Source: Vreelandella lionensis (GTDB lineage Bacteria; Pseudomonadota; Gammaproteobacteria; Pseudomonadales; Halomonadaceae). From it: 32,795 bases of DNA. Where the stretch lies: NCBI RefSeq assembly GCF_002087295.1, contig NZ_MWVI01000002.1, positions 1 through 32,795 of the forward strand, read 5' to 3'. How positions within the stretch are numbered: position 1 is the stretch's first letter; every line of letters starts with the position of its first letter. Below the pieces are notes generated by a model. That model was not told where the DNA came from. It worked only from the letters and a program-made list of their open reading frames with translations, and did not search any database. The translations under genes were made by a program, and so were the position numbers. Of the stretch, positions 8,470 to 16,184 are shown piece by piece.

Positions 8470-10025
8470 ATGACCACGACTCAAGCCGCTCCCCAAGCCC
8501 ACGTTAATCTCAGCAGCGCCGAACTGATCGAGCGCGCCGTGGCCCGTGGTGAAGGCCGCCTGTCAGCAAACGGTGCCCTGGTGGTAAACACTGGCCTGCG
8601 CACTGGGCGTTCACCGAAAGATCGTTATATTGTCGATGAGCCTTCCACCCGTGACAGCATTGATTGGGGCAGCGTTAACCGCCCCTTCGACGCTGAAAAA
8701 TTCTCAGCTCTTTGGGCGCGGGTTGAAGATCACCTGGGTAACGGCGAGCACTTCATTTCTGAGCTGCACGTGGGCAGCGACGCCACTCACTACCTACCGG
8801 TACGCGTGACTACTGAAACCGCTTGGCAGAACCTGTTTGGTCGCACCATGTTTGTTCGCCCTTTGGCCTACAACCAAGCGGCGAAAGAGGAGTGGACCAT
8901 TCTTAACGCCGCAGGCTTTGAGTGTGACCCGAACCGCGACGGCACCAATTCCGATGGTTGTGTAATCATCAATTCGCCGAGCGTAAAGTGCTGATCGCTG
9001 GCATGCGCTACGCAGGCGAAATGAAGAAAGCCATGTTCTCTGTGCAGAACTTCCTGCTGCCCGCTTCCGACGTGCTGCCGATGCACTGCTCGGCCAACGT
9101 GGGTGAAGACGGCGAAACTTGCCTCTTCTTCGGCCTCTCTGGCACCGGTAAAACCACGCTTTCCGCTGACCAAGCACGCTACTTAATCGGTGATGACGAA
9201 CACGCCTGGGGTGACGGCATTGTCTTCAACATGGAAGGCGGCTGCTACGCCAAATGCATCGACCTTTCTGAGAAGAACGAGCCGGTCATCTGGAACGCGA
9301 TCAAGTTTGGCACCGTGCTGGAAAACGTCGTACTCGACGACCGCCGCGAGCCGGATTACGCCGACGACAGCCTGACTCAGAACTCCCGCGCCGCCTACCC
9401 GCTCGAGCACGTCGAAAAGCGCGTCGCAGAAAACCTAGCAGGCGAGCCTAATGCCATCGTCTTCCTGACCTGCGATATGTCCGGTGTGCTGCCGCCGGTC
9501 TCCGTGCTGTCTAAAGAAGCTGCGGCTTACCACTTCCTGTCAGGCTACACGGCGAAAGTCGGCTCCACCGAAATGGGTTCTTCCGAAGGCTTGGCGGCGA
9601 CGTTCTCTACGTGTTTCGGCGCTCCATTCTTCCCGCGTCCGGCGCGTGAATACGCCGACCTTCTGATCAAGCGCGTTGAGAAGAAAGACGCCCAGGTTTA
9701 CTTGGTCAACACTGGCTGGACCGGCGGTGCGTACGGTGAAGGCGGTTCGCGCTTCTCCATTCCGACCACTCGCGCCATTATCAGCGCGATTCAGTCTGGC
9801 ATTCTGCGCGATGTAGAAACCAAGCACATTGAAGGCCTAAACCTGGAGGTGCCGGTAGCCGTACCGGGTGTTGATTCCAGCCTGCTCGACCCTCGCGAGA
9901 CCTGGGCAGACCGCGACGCTTATGACCGCCACCTGCAAGAGTTGGCCACCAAGTTCGTTGATAATTTCAAGAAGTTTGAAGGCGTTAACGAAGCCATCAT
10001 CAAAGCAGGCCCGCAGTTGACATAA
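8470..10025 (+). pseudogene. pckA: Phosphoenolpyruvate carboxykinase (ATP) (single frameshift)
   Basis: Converts oxaloacetate and ATP to phosphoenolpyruvate, CO2 and ADP, the committed step of gluconeogenesis from TCA intermediates. Motifs: [15 protein letters not shown] (substrate site), GGEMKK-like [10 protein letters not shown], the P-loop [13 protein letters not shown], the metal-binding [20 protein letters not shown], and [19 protein letters not shown] at 8470 follows AGGA at 8460-8463. An in-frame ATG at 8416 lacks support. One T is missing near 8973-8975 (AATTCGCC for AATTTCGCC). Restoring it joins CVIIN to [16 protein letters not shown] and gives a 518-residue protein, normal for the family. 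Downstream are two hairpins, the second a strong terminator. Followed by msrB in a separate unit. Confidence 0.96.
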
Positions 10026-10043
10026 TTTTTACACCCAAGTGTA

Positions 10044-10066
10044 AGTTGTCGAACGTACGGACAACT
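10044..10066 (+). other. Hairpin in the pckA 3' region
   Basis: AGTTGTC (10044-10050) pairs with GACAACT (10060-10066). There is no T-tract. It lies between the pckA stop and the real terminator and might protect the 3' end of the mRNA. Confidence 0.4.
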
Positions 10067-10076
10067 AAGTAGTCAG

Positions 10077-10108
10077 AAAGGGACAGCGCCACGGCACTGT
10101 CCCTTTTT
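10077..10108 (+). terminator. Strong intrinsic terminator of pckA
   Basis: AAAGGGACAG (10077-10086) pairs perfectly with CTGTCCCTTT (10097-10106), ending in TTTTT. The A-rich left side would also allow some function on the other strand. Confidence 0.92.
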
Positions 10109-10162
10109 CATATCTGCTTGTTTCTCTTTACTATCCAACCGTTGTCGATGGGAGTTACGCCA

Positions 10163-10660
10163 ATGAAACGTCGTCACTTTTTAGGCTTAGCAGGGTTAAC
10201 CGGCTTAGCGGGTGTTTTGCCGGGTGTCTCGTTTGGCTTTCCGCGCCTTGATCTTGAGGCTGCCCCAGATTTAGAAAAACTGGAGCTGAGCGAAGATGAA
10301 TGGCGCGAGCGCCTTTCTGATGATGCCTTTAATGTGCTGCGCGAAGAGGGTACAGAGGCAGCATTCTCAAGCCCGTTGGATAAGCAGTACGATGAAGGCG
10401 CATACCACTGTGCAGGCTGCGATTTGCTGCTGTTCACCAGCGCCATGAAGTACGATTCTGGCACTGGCTGGCCGAGCTTCTTCGAACATGTAGAGGGTCA
10501 CTTACTGACCAAACTGGATTTCAAGCTGGTTTGGCCCCGCACCGAATACCACTGCGCCCGCTGTGGCGGCCACCAGGGCCACGTATTTGAAGATGGCCCA
10601 GAACCTACCGGCCTGCGTTGGTGCAATAACGGCGTTGCGCTGCGCTTTGTGCCCGCCTAA
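10163..10660 (+). CDS. msrB: Peptide-methionine (R)-S-oxide reductase with Tat signal
   Basis: Reduces the R epimer of methionine sulfoxide in proteins. The N-terminus MKRRHFLGLAGLTGLAG is a twin-arginine signal (RRHFLG, then a weakly hydrophobic stretch and a Gly-rich end near residue 25), so the enzyme is predicted to be folded in the cytoplasm, possibly with its zinc, and exported to the periplasm. The catalytic domain (about residues 40-165) shows the two zinc pairs CAGC and CARC, the DSGTGWPSF substrate motif, and the catalytic Cys in RWCNNGVALRF. ATG at 10163 has GGGAG about 8 bases upstream and starts the Tat motif. The ATG at 10148 and the TTG at 10118 lack a ribosome site. 165 residues, a single-gene unit between the pckA terminator and tex. 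Confidence 0.93.
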   Translation: MKRRHFLGLAGLTGLAGVLPGVSFGFPRLDLEAAPDLEKLELSEDEWRERLSDDAFNVLREEGTEAAFSSPLDKQYDEGAYHCAGCDLLLFTSAMKYDSGTGWPSFFEHVEGHLLTKLDFKLVWPRTEYHCARCGGHQGHVFEDGPEPTGLRWCNNGVALRFVPA

Positions 10661-10748
10661 CGGTGGGGCGAAGGGCAATCCATGCCAGTCTAGGTGGTTT
10701 GTGGTACCTTGTCGGCACCTCGAATGCTGCATGAGTTAGTTGCACGTT

Positions 10749-13103
10749 ATGGATGTCAAACAACGCATTACTGCACGCTTGGCCGAAGAGCTAAGCGTCC
10801 GGCCTGAACAGGTCGCCGCAACGGTAGAGCTTCTGGATGGTGGCGCTACCGTTCCTTTTATTGCCCGTTACCGTAAAGAAGTCACTGGCGCGCTGGATGA
10901 TACGCAGCTTCGCCAGTTGGACGAACGCCTGCGCTACCTGCGCGAGCTTGAAGAGCGTCGTGAAGCGGTACTGGCCGCCATCGATGAGCAGGGCAAGCTG
11001 GACCCCGCACTCAAAGCGACCATTCAAGCCGCAGACACCAAGCAGCGTTTGGAAGATTTATACCTCCCCTTTAAGAAAAAGCGCCGTACCAAAGCCCAAA
11101 TTGCCCGTGAAGCCGGGTTAGAGCCGCTGGCGGATGCGCTGTTAGCGAACCCAATGCTTGACCCCGAAAGTGAAGCCGCCCAATACCTGCGCGAAGCCGA
11201 AGGGGATATCCCCGCCATTGAAGATGCCAAGGCGGCGCTGGATGGCGCCAAGCAGATTCTGATGGAGCGCTTTGCAGAAGACCCCGAGCTGATCGGTCAA
11301 CTGCGGGAGCGTCTATGGCAAGAGGGCGAGCTCAGTGCGCGCGTGCTGGATGGCAAACAGCAGGAGGGCGCGAAGTTCTCCGACTACTTCGAGCACGATG
11401 AAAAGCTGGCGAAAGTGCCGTCGCACCGGGCGCTGGCCATGTTCCGTGGCCGCAATGAAGGCGTCTTGAGCCTAGCGATCCGCTTGCCGGGCGAAGACGA
11501 CGCACCCATTCACCCCGCTCAAGTGGCGATGGCTAAGCAAGTGGGCATTAGCGATGAGGGGCGCGCGGCGGATCAATGGTTAAGCGAAGTAGTTCGCTGG
11601 ACCTGGCGTGTGAAGCTTTACACCGCGCTGGAAACCGAGCTGCTGGGCCGCTTGCGTGAACATGCTGAGCAGACCGCCATCGACGTATTTGCCGCTAACC
11701 TGAAAGACTTGTTACTGGCAGCGCCTGCCGGGCAGAAAGTAACGCTGGCGCTAGACCCAGGCCTGCGTACTGGCTGTAAAGTAGCGGTGATCGACGCCAC
11801 CGGTCAGTTTATTGACCAAGCAACGATTTACCCCCATGCGCCGCAAACCCGCGGGGATGAATCCCTCAACGTGCTGGCCAAGCTAGTAAAACAGCACGGC
11901 GGGGAGCTGATTGCTGTAGGTAACGGCACCGCCAGTCGCGAAACCGACAAGCTGGCAGGGGAGTTGATTAAAGCGCTGGCACCAGAGCACCGTGCCAGCA
12001 AAGTGATGGTCTCTGAAGCGGGCGCTTCTGTTTACTCGGCCTCAGAGTATGCCTCCCGCGAGCTGCCGGATCTGGACGTGACGATTCGCGGCGCTGTCTC
12101 TATCGCCCGCCGCTTGCAAGACCCCTTGGCCGAGCTGGTGAAGATCGAACCGAAATCCATCGGCGTGGGCCAGTACCAGCACGATGTTTCCCAAGTGCAG
12201 CTCTCTCGCAGCCTGGAAGCCGTGATCGAGGATTGTGTTAACGCCGTGGGCGTGGACCTCAACACCGCGTCCAGCGCGCTGCTTTCTCGGGTGGCAGGCC
12301 TAAGCGCCGCTATTGCCGAAAATATCGTCGCTCAGCGCAACCTGCAGGGGGCATTCAAGAGCCGTAAAGAGCTGCTTAAAGTGAGCCGCCTTGGCCCGAA
12401 AACCTTCGAGCAGTGCGCAGGCTTTTTGCGTATTAGCAATGCCGAAAATCCGCTGGATGCCAGCGCCGTTCACCCAGAGGCGTATACGCTGGTGGAGCGC
12501 ATCGCCAAGCAGAATAGCCGTGATGTGAAAGGCCTGATTGGCGACAGCGCCACCCTGAAGGCGCTCAAGCCCGCCGATTTCGCCGACGAGCGTTTTGGTG
12601 TGCCGACGGTCAGCGACATCCTCAAAGAGCTGGATAAGCCCGGACGCGACCCGCGCCCAGAATTTAAGGCCGCTGAATTCCGCGAGGGCGTCGAAACACT
12701 CAAAGACCTCAAGCTCGGCATGGTGTTGGAAGGCACCGTTACCAACGTGACCCATTTCGGGGCATTTGTGGATATCGGCGTTCACCAAGATGGTTTGGTG
12801 CATATCTCGGCGCTTTCCGACCGCTTTATCGATGACCCACGTAGCGTCGTGAAGGCGGGTGATATTGTCACGGTGAAAGTGATGAGCGTGGATATTCCGC
12901 GTAAACGGGTAGGGCTATCCATGCGTTTGGATGACGAGCCGGAACAGCCCGAAGCACCAGGCAGCACTGCCTCGGCAGCGCCGCGCAAACCCGCTCGCAG
13001 CCAGCGCCAAGGCGGGCAGCGCCAGGGCAATCAGCAGAGCGAACCCCCTGCTGCGATGGGTGCGCTTGGGGCTGCCTTAATGAAAGCCAAGCGGGGCAAA
13101 TAG
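10749..13103 (+). CDS. tex: Tex family RNA-binding transcription accessory protein
   Basis: Conserved S1-domain protein that binds RNA and associates with transcription; E. coli YhgF is the orthologue. Domains in order: the N-terminal Tex helical region (about 1-190, including GGATVPFIARYRKEVTGALD), a YqgF/RNase H-like domain starting VTLALDPGLRTGCKVAV (about 330-460), helix-hairpin-helix repeats (VGVDLNTASSALLSRV and RLGPKTFEQCAGFLRI, about 500-570), and a C-terminal S1 domain (GTVTNVTHFGAFVDIG to KRVGLSMRL, about 655-725) followed by a Gln/Arg/Pro-rich tail. The 784 residues from ATG 10749 fit the family. An in-frame TTG at 10740 is also possible; neither start has a strong ribosome site. 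The frame is intact over 2.3 kb. Confidence 0.95.
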   Translation: MDVKQRITARLAEELSVRPEQVAATVELLDGGATVPFIARYRKEVTGALDDTQLRQLDERLRYLRELEERREAVLAAIDEQGKLDPALKATIQAADTKQRLEDLYLPFKKKRRTKAQIAREAGLEPLADALLANPMLDPESEAAQYLREAEGDIPAIEDAKAALDGAKQILMERFAEDPELIGQLRERLWQEGELSARVLDGKQQEGAKFSDYFEHDEKLAKVPSHRALAMFRGRNEGVLSLAIRLPGEDDAPIHPAQVAMAKQVGISDEGRAADQWLSEVVRWTWRVKLYTALETELLGRLREHAEQTAIDVFAANLKDLLLAAPAGQKVTLALDPGLRTGCKVAVIDATGQFIDQATIYPHAPQTRGDESLNVLAKLVKQHGGELIAVGNGTASRETDKLAGELIKALAPEHRASKVMVSEAGASVYSASEYASRELPDLDVTIRGAVSIARRLQDPLAELVKIEPKSIGVGQYQHDVSQVQLSRSLEAVIEDCVNAVGVDLNTASSALLSRVAGLSAAIAENIVAQRNLQGAFKSRKELLKVSRLGPKTFEQCAGFLRISNAENPLDASAVHPEAYTLVERIAKQNSRDVKGLIGDSATLKALKPADFADERFGVPTVSDILKELDKPGRDPRPEFKAAEFREGVETLKDLKLGMVLEGTVTNVTHFGAFVDIGVHQDGLVHISALSDRFIDDPRSVVKAGDIVTVKVMSVDIPRKRVGLSMRLDDEPEQPEAPGSTASAAPRKPARSQRQGGQRQGNQQSEPPAAMGALGAALMKAKRGK

Positions 13104-13122
13104 TCGCGCGTCTTGAATATTT

Positions 13123-13226
13123 AACCATTGCCGCCATATCCTGCTGTCTAATTCTCGATTAGAAAGCAGGGTAATGGTTATGGCGATGCCAGCTGACTTC
13201 AACAAGGCCTGCTTAATGCAGGCCTT
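13123..13226 (+). promoter_or_regulatory. Structured gshA leader with alternative hairpins
   Basis: A strong hairpin, CCTGCT-g-TCTAAT (13140-13152) with ATTAGA-a-AGCAGG (13158-13170), can be extended in either of two mutually exclusive ways: AACCATT (13123-13129) with AATGGTT (13173-13179), or CGCCATA (13132-13138) with TATGGCG (13179-13185). A second hairpin, AAGGCCTGC (13204-13212) with GCAGGCCTT (13218-13226), ends 6 bases before the gshA ribosome site. Because CCTGCT recurs at 13208-13213, the AGCAGG arm can pair with either copy, an attenuator-like arrangement. No U-tract follows, so any control would be by structure, not plain termination. It may partly be the tex 3' end. Confidence 0.4.
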
Positions 13227-13254
13227 ACTAACAAGGAGTGTTCACCTTGTCTGA
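13180..13254 (+). CDS. Candidate 24-residue leader peptide overlapping the gshA start
   Basis: ATG at 13180 has AGGG at 13168-13171 (spacing 8) and reads MAMPADFNKACLMQALLTRS... to TGA at 13252-13254, 24 residues ending just inside gshA (start 13247), so translation could be coupled. Its single Cys codon (13210-13212) lies in the 5' arm of the second leader hairpin. An upstream ATG at 13174 is in the same frame. No homology can be judged. It is a speculative call. Confidence 0.25.
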   Translation: MAMPADFNKACLMQALLTRSVHLV

Positions 13255-14887
13255 ACCTCTCACTGTGCCATCTTCGCTCACCGCCCAGGTAGAGCGGCTG
13301 CTGCCAAGCGCGCGACTTGGGCGCTTAGGGCGCTTGCGTCGCGGGTTGGAGACAGAGGGTCTGCGTGTTGATGCCAACGGCCATATTGCCCAAACGGCTC
13401 ATCCGCAGGCGCTGGGGTCAAAACTGACTCATCCGCACATCACCACCGATTACTCTGAGGCGCTGCTTGAGTACATCACTCCGGTGTACTCCGAGCCCAA
13501 AGAGGCGCTGGCGTTTTTATCTGATCTGCACACCTTTACCTATCACCACTTGGAAAACGAGTGGATCTGGCCGGGCAGCATGCCCTCGCGGCTTTCAGGT
13601 AACGATAGTGTGCCCATTGCGGATTACGGCAGCTCTAACGTCGGCACCATGAAGCATGTCTACCGTAAGGGCTTAGACGTACGCTATGGCCGTATTATGC
13701 AGGCCATCGCGGGCGTGCATTACAACGTGTCGCTGCCGGACGATATGTGGCACGCGCTGCGGGAAATGGAAAAAGCCACCAACATCCCGTTTAACGATTA
13801 CCGCTCGACCCGCTACTTCGGGATGATGCGCCACTTCCGCCGCCATAGTTGGTTGCTGCTCTACTTGTTTGGCGCGTCTCCTGCGATAGACAAAAGCTTC
13901 CTGCCGAATGGCCAAGTGCCGGATAAGCTGCAGCCGCTCAGCGACGATACCTATTACGCGCCTTATGCCACTACACTGCGTATGTCGGATCTTGGCTATC
14001 AGAACAAAGTGCAGTCGCAGCTTAAAATTTGCTTCAATTCGCTGTCGAACTACGTCAACCAGCAGCGCCATGCCATTTCCACCCCCTGGCCGGACTACGA
14101 AGCGCTGGGCGTGAGAAACGGCGACGAGTGGCAGCAGCTTAACGCCAATATCCTGCAGATCGAAAACGAGTACTACAGCGATATTCGGCCCAAGCGCGTA
14201 GCCAAGCACAACGAAACGCCAAGCCAGGCGTTGGAGGCCCGGGGCGTCGAATACATCGAAGTGCGCTGCCTGGATCTCAATCCGTTCGATCCGTTGGGCG
14301 TCACGGAATCCCAGATGCGCTTTGTCGATACCTTCCTGATGTGGTGCCTACTCAGCGACAGCCCCTGGATTTCCGATGAAGAGTGTGACCGCCTAGACGA
14401 TAACCGGCGGCTGGTCGTAGAGCGCGGCCGCGACCCGGAACTGCGCCTAACTCGCAATGGGGAATCGGTCACGCTGCCTGCTTGGGGCGAGCAAATTTTT
14501 GCTGAAATGGCTGAGGTGGCACGCTTGCTGGATGCTGTCGAGGAGGGGGAGCCCCATGCAGCAGCGCTTGAAGCCCTTGCACCACGCTTGAAAGATCCTT
14601 CGTTGACCCCCTCGGCGCAAATGCTGGCGCGCTTGCAAGAGGGCAATGGATCACTAAGCGACCCGCTACTGAGCATGGCGCAGGCCCAAGCCGATAAGCT
14701 GAAAGCCACGCCGATGCTGCGTTCCCGCGAAGCGCTACTCGCTCAACTGATCGACACCTCTCACCAGCAGCAGCGGGATATTGAGGAGGCCGACCAAGAG
14801 AGCTTTAGCGAGTTCCTAGAGAGTTATTTCACCAAAGCGCGAGAGTCTCGGGTGCTTTCTGCACTGCCACCCGAGGATGCGCAATGA
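13247..14887 (+). CDS. gshA: Glutamate-cysteine ligase, proteobacterial type
   Basis: Joins glutamate and cysteine with ATP, the first and rate-limiting step of glutathione synthesis. It matches the enterobacterial GshA family, with [12 protein letters not shown] (about residues 107-118), [17 protein letters not shown] and [15 protein letters not shown]. The central [28 protein letters not shown], split here as [17 protein letters not shown] and [11 protein letters not shown], and [17 protein letters not shown] are also typical. 546 residues against 518 in E. coli. The start is TTG at 13247: AAGGAG at 13233-13238 is spaced 8 bases from it, whereas the in-frame GTG at 13238 overlaps that ribosome site. 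The stop overlaps the dsbB start (ATGA), so the two thiol-related genes are translationally coupled. Confidence 0.96.
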   Translation: MSEPLTVPSSLTAQVERLLPSARLGRLGRLRRGLETEGLRVDANGHIAQTAHPQALGSKLTHPHITTDYSEALLEYITPVYSEPKEALAFLSDLHTFTYHHLENEWIWPGSMPSRLSGNDSVPIADYGSSNVGTMKHVYRKGLDVRYGRIMQAIAGVHYNVSLPDDMWHALREMEKATNIPFNDYRSTRYFGMMRHFRRHSWLLLYLFGASPAIDKSFLPNGQVPDKLQPLSDDTYYAPYATTLRMSDLGYQNKVQSQLKICFNSLSNYVNQQRHAISTPWPDYEALGVRNGDEWQQLNANILQIENEYYSDIRPKRVAKHNETPSQALEARGVEYIEVRCLDLNPFDPLGVTESQMRFVDTFLMWCLLSDSPWISDEECDRLDDNRRLVVERGRDPELRLTRNGESVTLPAWGEQIFAEMAEVARLLDAVEEGEPHAAALEALAPRLKDPSLTPSAQMLARLQEGNGSLSDPLLSMAQAQADKLKATPMLRSREALLAQLIDTSHQQQRDIEEADQESFSEFLESYFTKARESRVLSALPPEDAQ

Positions 14888-15384
14888 CATTATCAGCCAT
14901 TCGTCCGACGGCACTCGCCGGTGTCGCGTTTTGCGTACTGATGATGGCCGTAGCGCTGAGCCTTGAGCACATTGTGGGCTTAGAGCCCTGCCCGCTATGT
15001 ATTTTTCAGCGAGTAGCGGTTATCGCCGCCGGGCTAGTGCTAGCTGTGGCAGCCATTCACAACCCTAAAGGGGGCGTGGGTAGAGGCCTTTATGGCCTGT
15101 TAGGGTTAGCTGCCGTGGGCGCCGGTGCCTTTATCGCCGGGGGTCATGTATGGCTGCAGGGCTTACCAGCAGATGAGGTGCCTAGCTGTGGCCCAGGGCT
15201 GGATTACATGATGGATATCCTGCCTATGCAGGAAGTCGTCGCCATGGTGCTTACCGGCTCTGGGGAGTGCGCTGAGATCGACTTCATGTTGTTGGGGCTG
15301 TCACTGCCTGCCTGGACGCTGATCGGTTTTTTGGTGCTGGCCCTGGCGCCGCTGCGTATGCTGTGGCTAGCCATCAAGCGCTAG
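14884..15384 (+). CDS. dsbB: Disulfide bond formation protein B
   Basis: Inner-membrane quinone reductase that re-oxidises DsbA and so drives disulfide formation in the periplasm. Four membrane segments are visible (about residues 9-27, 41-57, 68-88, 142-160). The first catalytic pair is the CPLC of [10 protein letters not shown] (about 37-46). The second periplasmic pair is provided by [10 protein letters not shown] and GSGECAEID (about 100-132). 166 residues is normal. ATG at 14884 overlaps the gshA stop by four bases, so expression is coupled to glutathione synthesis. This links cytoplasmic reducing power and periplasmic oxidation in one transcript. Confidence 0.95.
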   Translation: MTLSAIRPTALAGVAFCVLMMAVALSLEHIVGLEPCPLCIFQRVAVIAAGLVLAVAAIHNPKGGVGRGLYGLLGLAAVGAGAFIAGGHVWLQGLPADEVPSCGPGLDYMMDILPMQEVVAMVLTGSGECAEIDFMLLGLSLPAWTLIGFLVLALAPLRMLWLAIKR

Positions 15385-15390
15385 CCTAGT

Positions 15391-15425
15391 CGTTAGGCAG
15401 CCGATCTATCGACGGCTGTCTAACG
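15391..15425 (+). terminator. Long hairpin after dsbB, terminator-like without T-tract
   Basis: CGTTAGGCAGCCG (15391-15403) pairs with CGGCTGTCTAACG (15413-15425), 13 bp with one G-T pair and a 9-base loop, starting 7 bases after the dsbB stop. No T-run follows, so it may stabilise the mRNA 3' end or terminate with help. Confidence 0.5.
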
Positions 15426-15551
15426 CAAGCGTTGACTATCGAAGACGTACTCTCCGGTAGCAAGGAAATCATTCCCGCCAGGATTGACAGAGGCAGAAGG
15501 AAAAGCGAGTCTAGCCCTGTTCAAGGCGGCTATCTGCAAGGAGAAAGCCCC

Positions 15552-16040
15552 ATGCTCGAAGATTGCAAAAATGCCCTGGAGCGCTGGGGAGGCGTACACA
15601 GTTTGATTGATCGCTGGCTTGATCAGCGTCGCGCGCTACTGGTCAGCTTCATTGAGCTCAAGGAAGCCTGCGATGCGGAACTCGAAGCCGTCAGCAAGGC
15701 GCGCATTGATACCTTCAGCGAGCTGCTGATGGACTATATCAGTGCTGGGCACTTTGAGATTTACCCGCAGCTTGCGGAAGAAGCGAAAGCCTTTAATGAC
15801 GAAAGCGCGCTTCACATTGCCGCACAACTGCTAGAGCGCCTGGAAATGTCTACCGCCATGGTGCTGGAGTTCGACGAAGACTTCGCCACCCCGGTACGCT
15901 GCCAGCAAAACCTGGCTCGGCTGCCCGCCTGGATCGACCGGCTCGCCAAAGGGCTCACCGAACGCTTCGCCCTGGAGGAGCAGCTCATCGCACGCCTCCA
16001 TGCAGCCCACAGCCCCCAGCAGATCAAATCTCCCGCTTAA
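15552..16040 (+). CDS. rsd: Sigma-70 regulator Rsd/AlgQ family
   Basis: Binds the housekeeping sigma factor and frees RNA polymerase for alternative sigmas in stationary phase; in pseudomonads the orthologue AlgQ also affects alginate and siderophores. All-helical, soluble, 162 residues (158 in E. coli). Recognisable stretches: LIDRWLDQRRALLVSFIELK (about 18-37), LLMDYISAGHFEIYPQL (about 59-75, the conserved DYxSAGHFxIY) and LAKGLTERFALEEQLIARL near the end. ATG at 15552 follows AAGGAG at 15538-15543. The open frame extends upstream to 15432, but that part lacks a ribosome site and family similarity. Convergent with the RND pump genes. Confidence 0.93.
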   Translation: MLEDCKNALERWGGVHSLIDRWLDQRRALLVSFIELKEACDAELEAVSKARIDTFSELLMDYISAGHFEIYPQLAEEAKAFNDESALHIAAQLLERLEMSTAMVLEFDEDFATPVRCQQNLARLPAWIDRLAKGLTERFALEEQLIARLHAAHSPQQIKSPA

Positions 16041-16054
16041 GCCTCTGTCCTCGT

Positions 16055-16082
16055 AAGCCCCTTCACCCTGTGGGAGGGGCTT
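16055..16082 (+). terminator. Possible terminator of rsd
   Basis: AAGCCCCT (16055-16062) pairs with AGGGGCTT (16075-16082), and CCC/GGG can pair inside the loop. The T-tract is poor. It directly abuts the cloverleaf repeat. Confidence 0.55.
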
Positions 16083-16084
16083 GT

Positions 16085-16164
16085 TGTGGGAGGGAGCTTT
16101 AGCTCGCGACGATTCAGGCACCAGTGCCTGCCCAGAGAGTCGCCCAATGAATTGGCCTCCCACA
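16085..16164 (+). repeat. Cloverleaf-folding intergenic repeat, copy 1
   Basis: An 80-base element closed by TGTGGGAGG (16085-16093) with CCTCCCACA (16156-16164). Between the closing arms lie three contiguous stems: GAGCT-TT-AGCTC (16094-16105); GCGAC (16106-16110) with GTCGC (16139-16143), enclosing CAGGCAC-CA-GTGCCTG (16115-16130); and CCAAT-GA-ATTGG (16144-16155). The stems abut without gaps, a perfect four-way junction. It resembles the TGTGGGAG-type REP elements of pseudomonads but is more elaborate. It lies between the convergent ends of rsd and the RND permease. A second copy occurs at 29051-29132 on the other strand. Confidence 0.9.
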
Positions 16165-16184
16165 GGCTGGCTTGTAGCTATTTT

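Noticed and set aside
13673..14209. Minus-strand open frames of about 178 codons inside gshA
   Set aside because: They lie entirely within a well-conserved GshA coding region and resemble nothing known; typical high-GC shadows.
15432..15551. 40-codon N-terminal extension of Rsd
   Set aside because: No ribosome site and no family similarity; ATG 15552 has AAGGAG and aligns with the Rsd N-terminus.
16085..16164. Cloverleaf as a tRNA gene
   Set aside because: Arm lengths, two-base loops and the absence of any conserved tRNA bases or anticodon loop exclude a tRNA; the inverted second copy shows it is a repeat.
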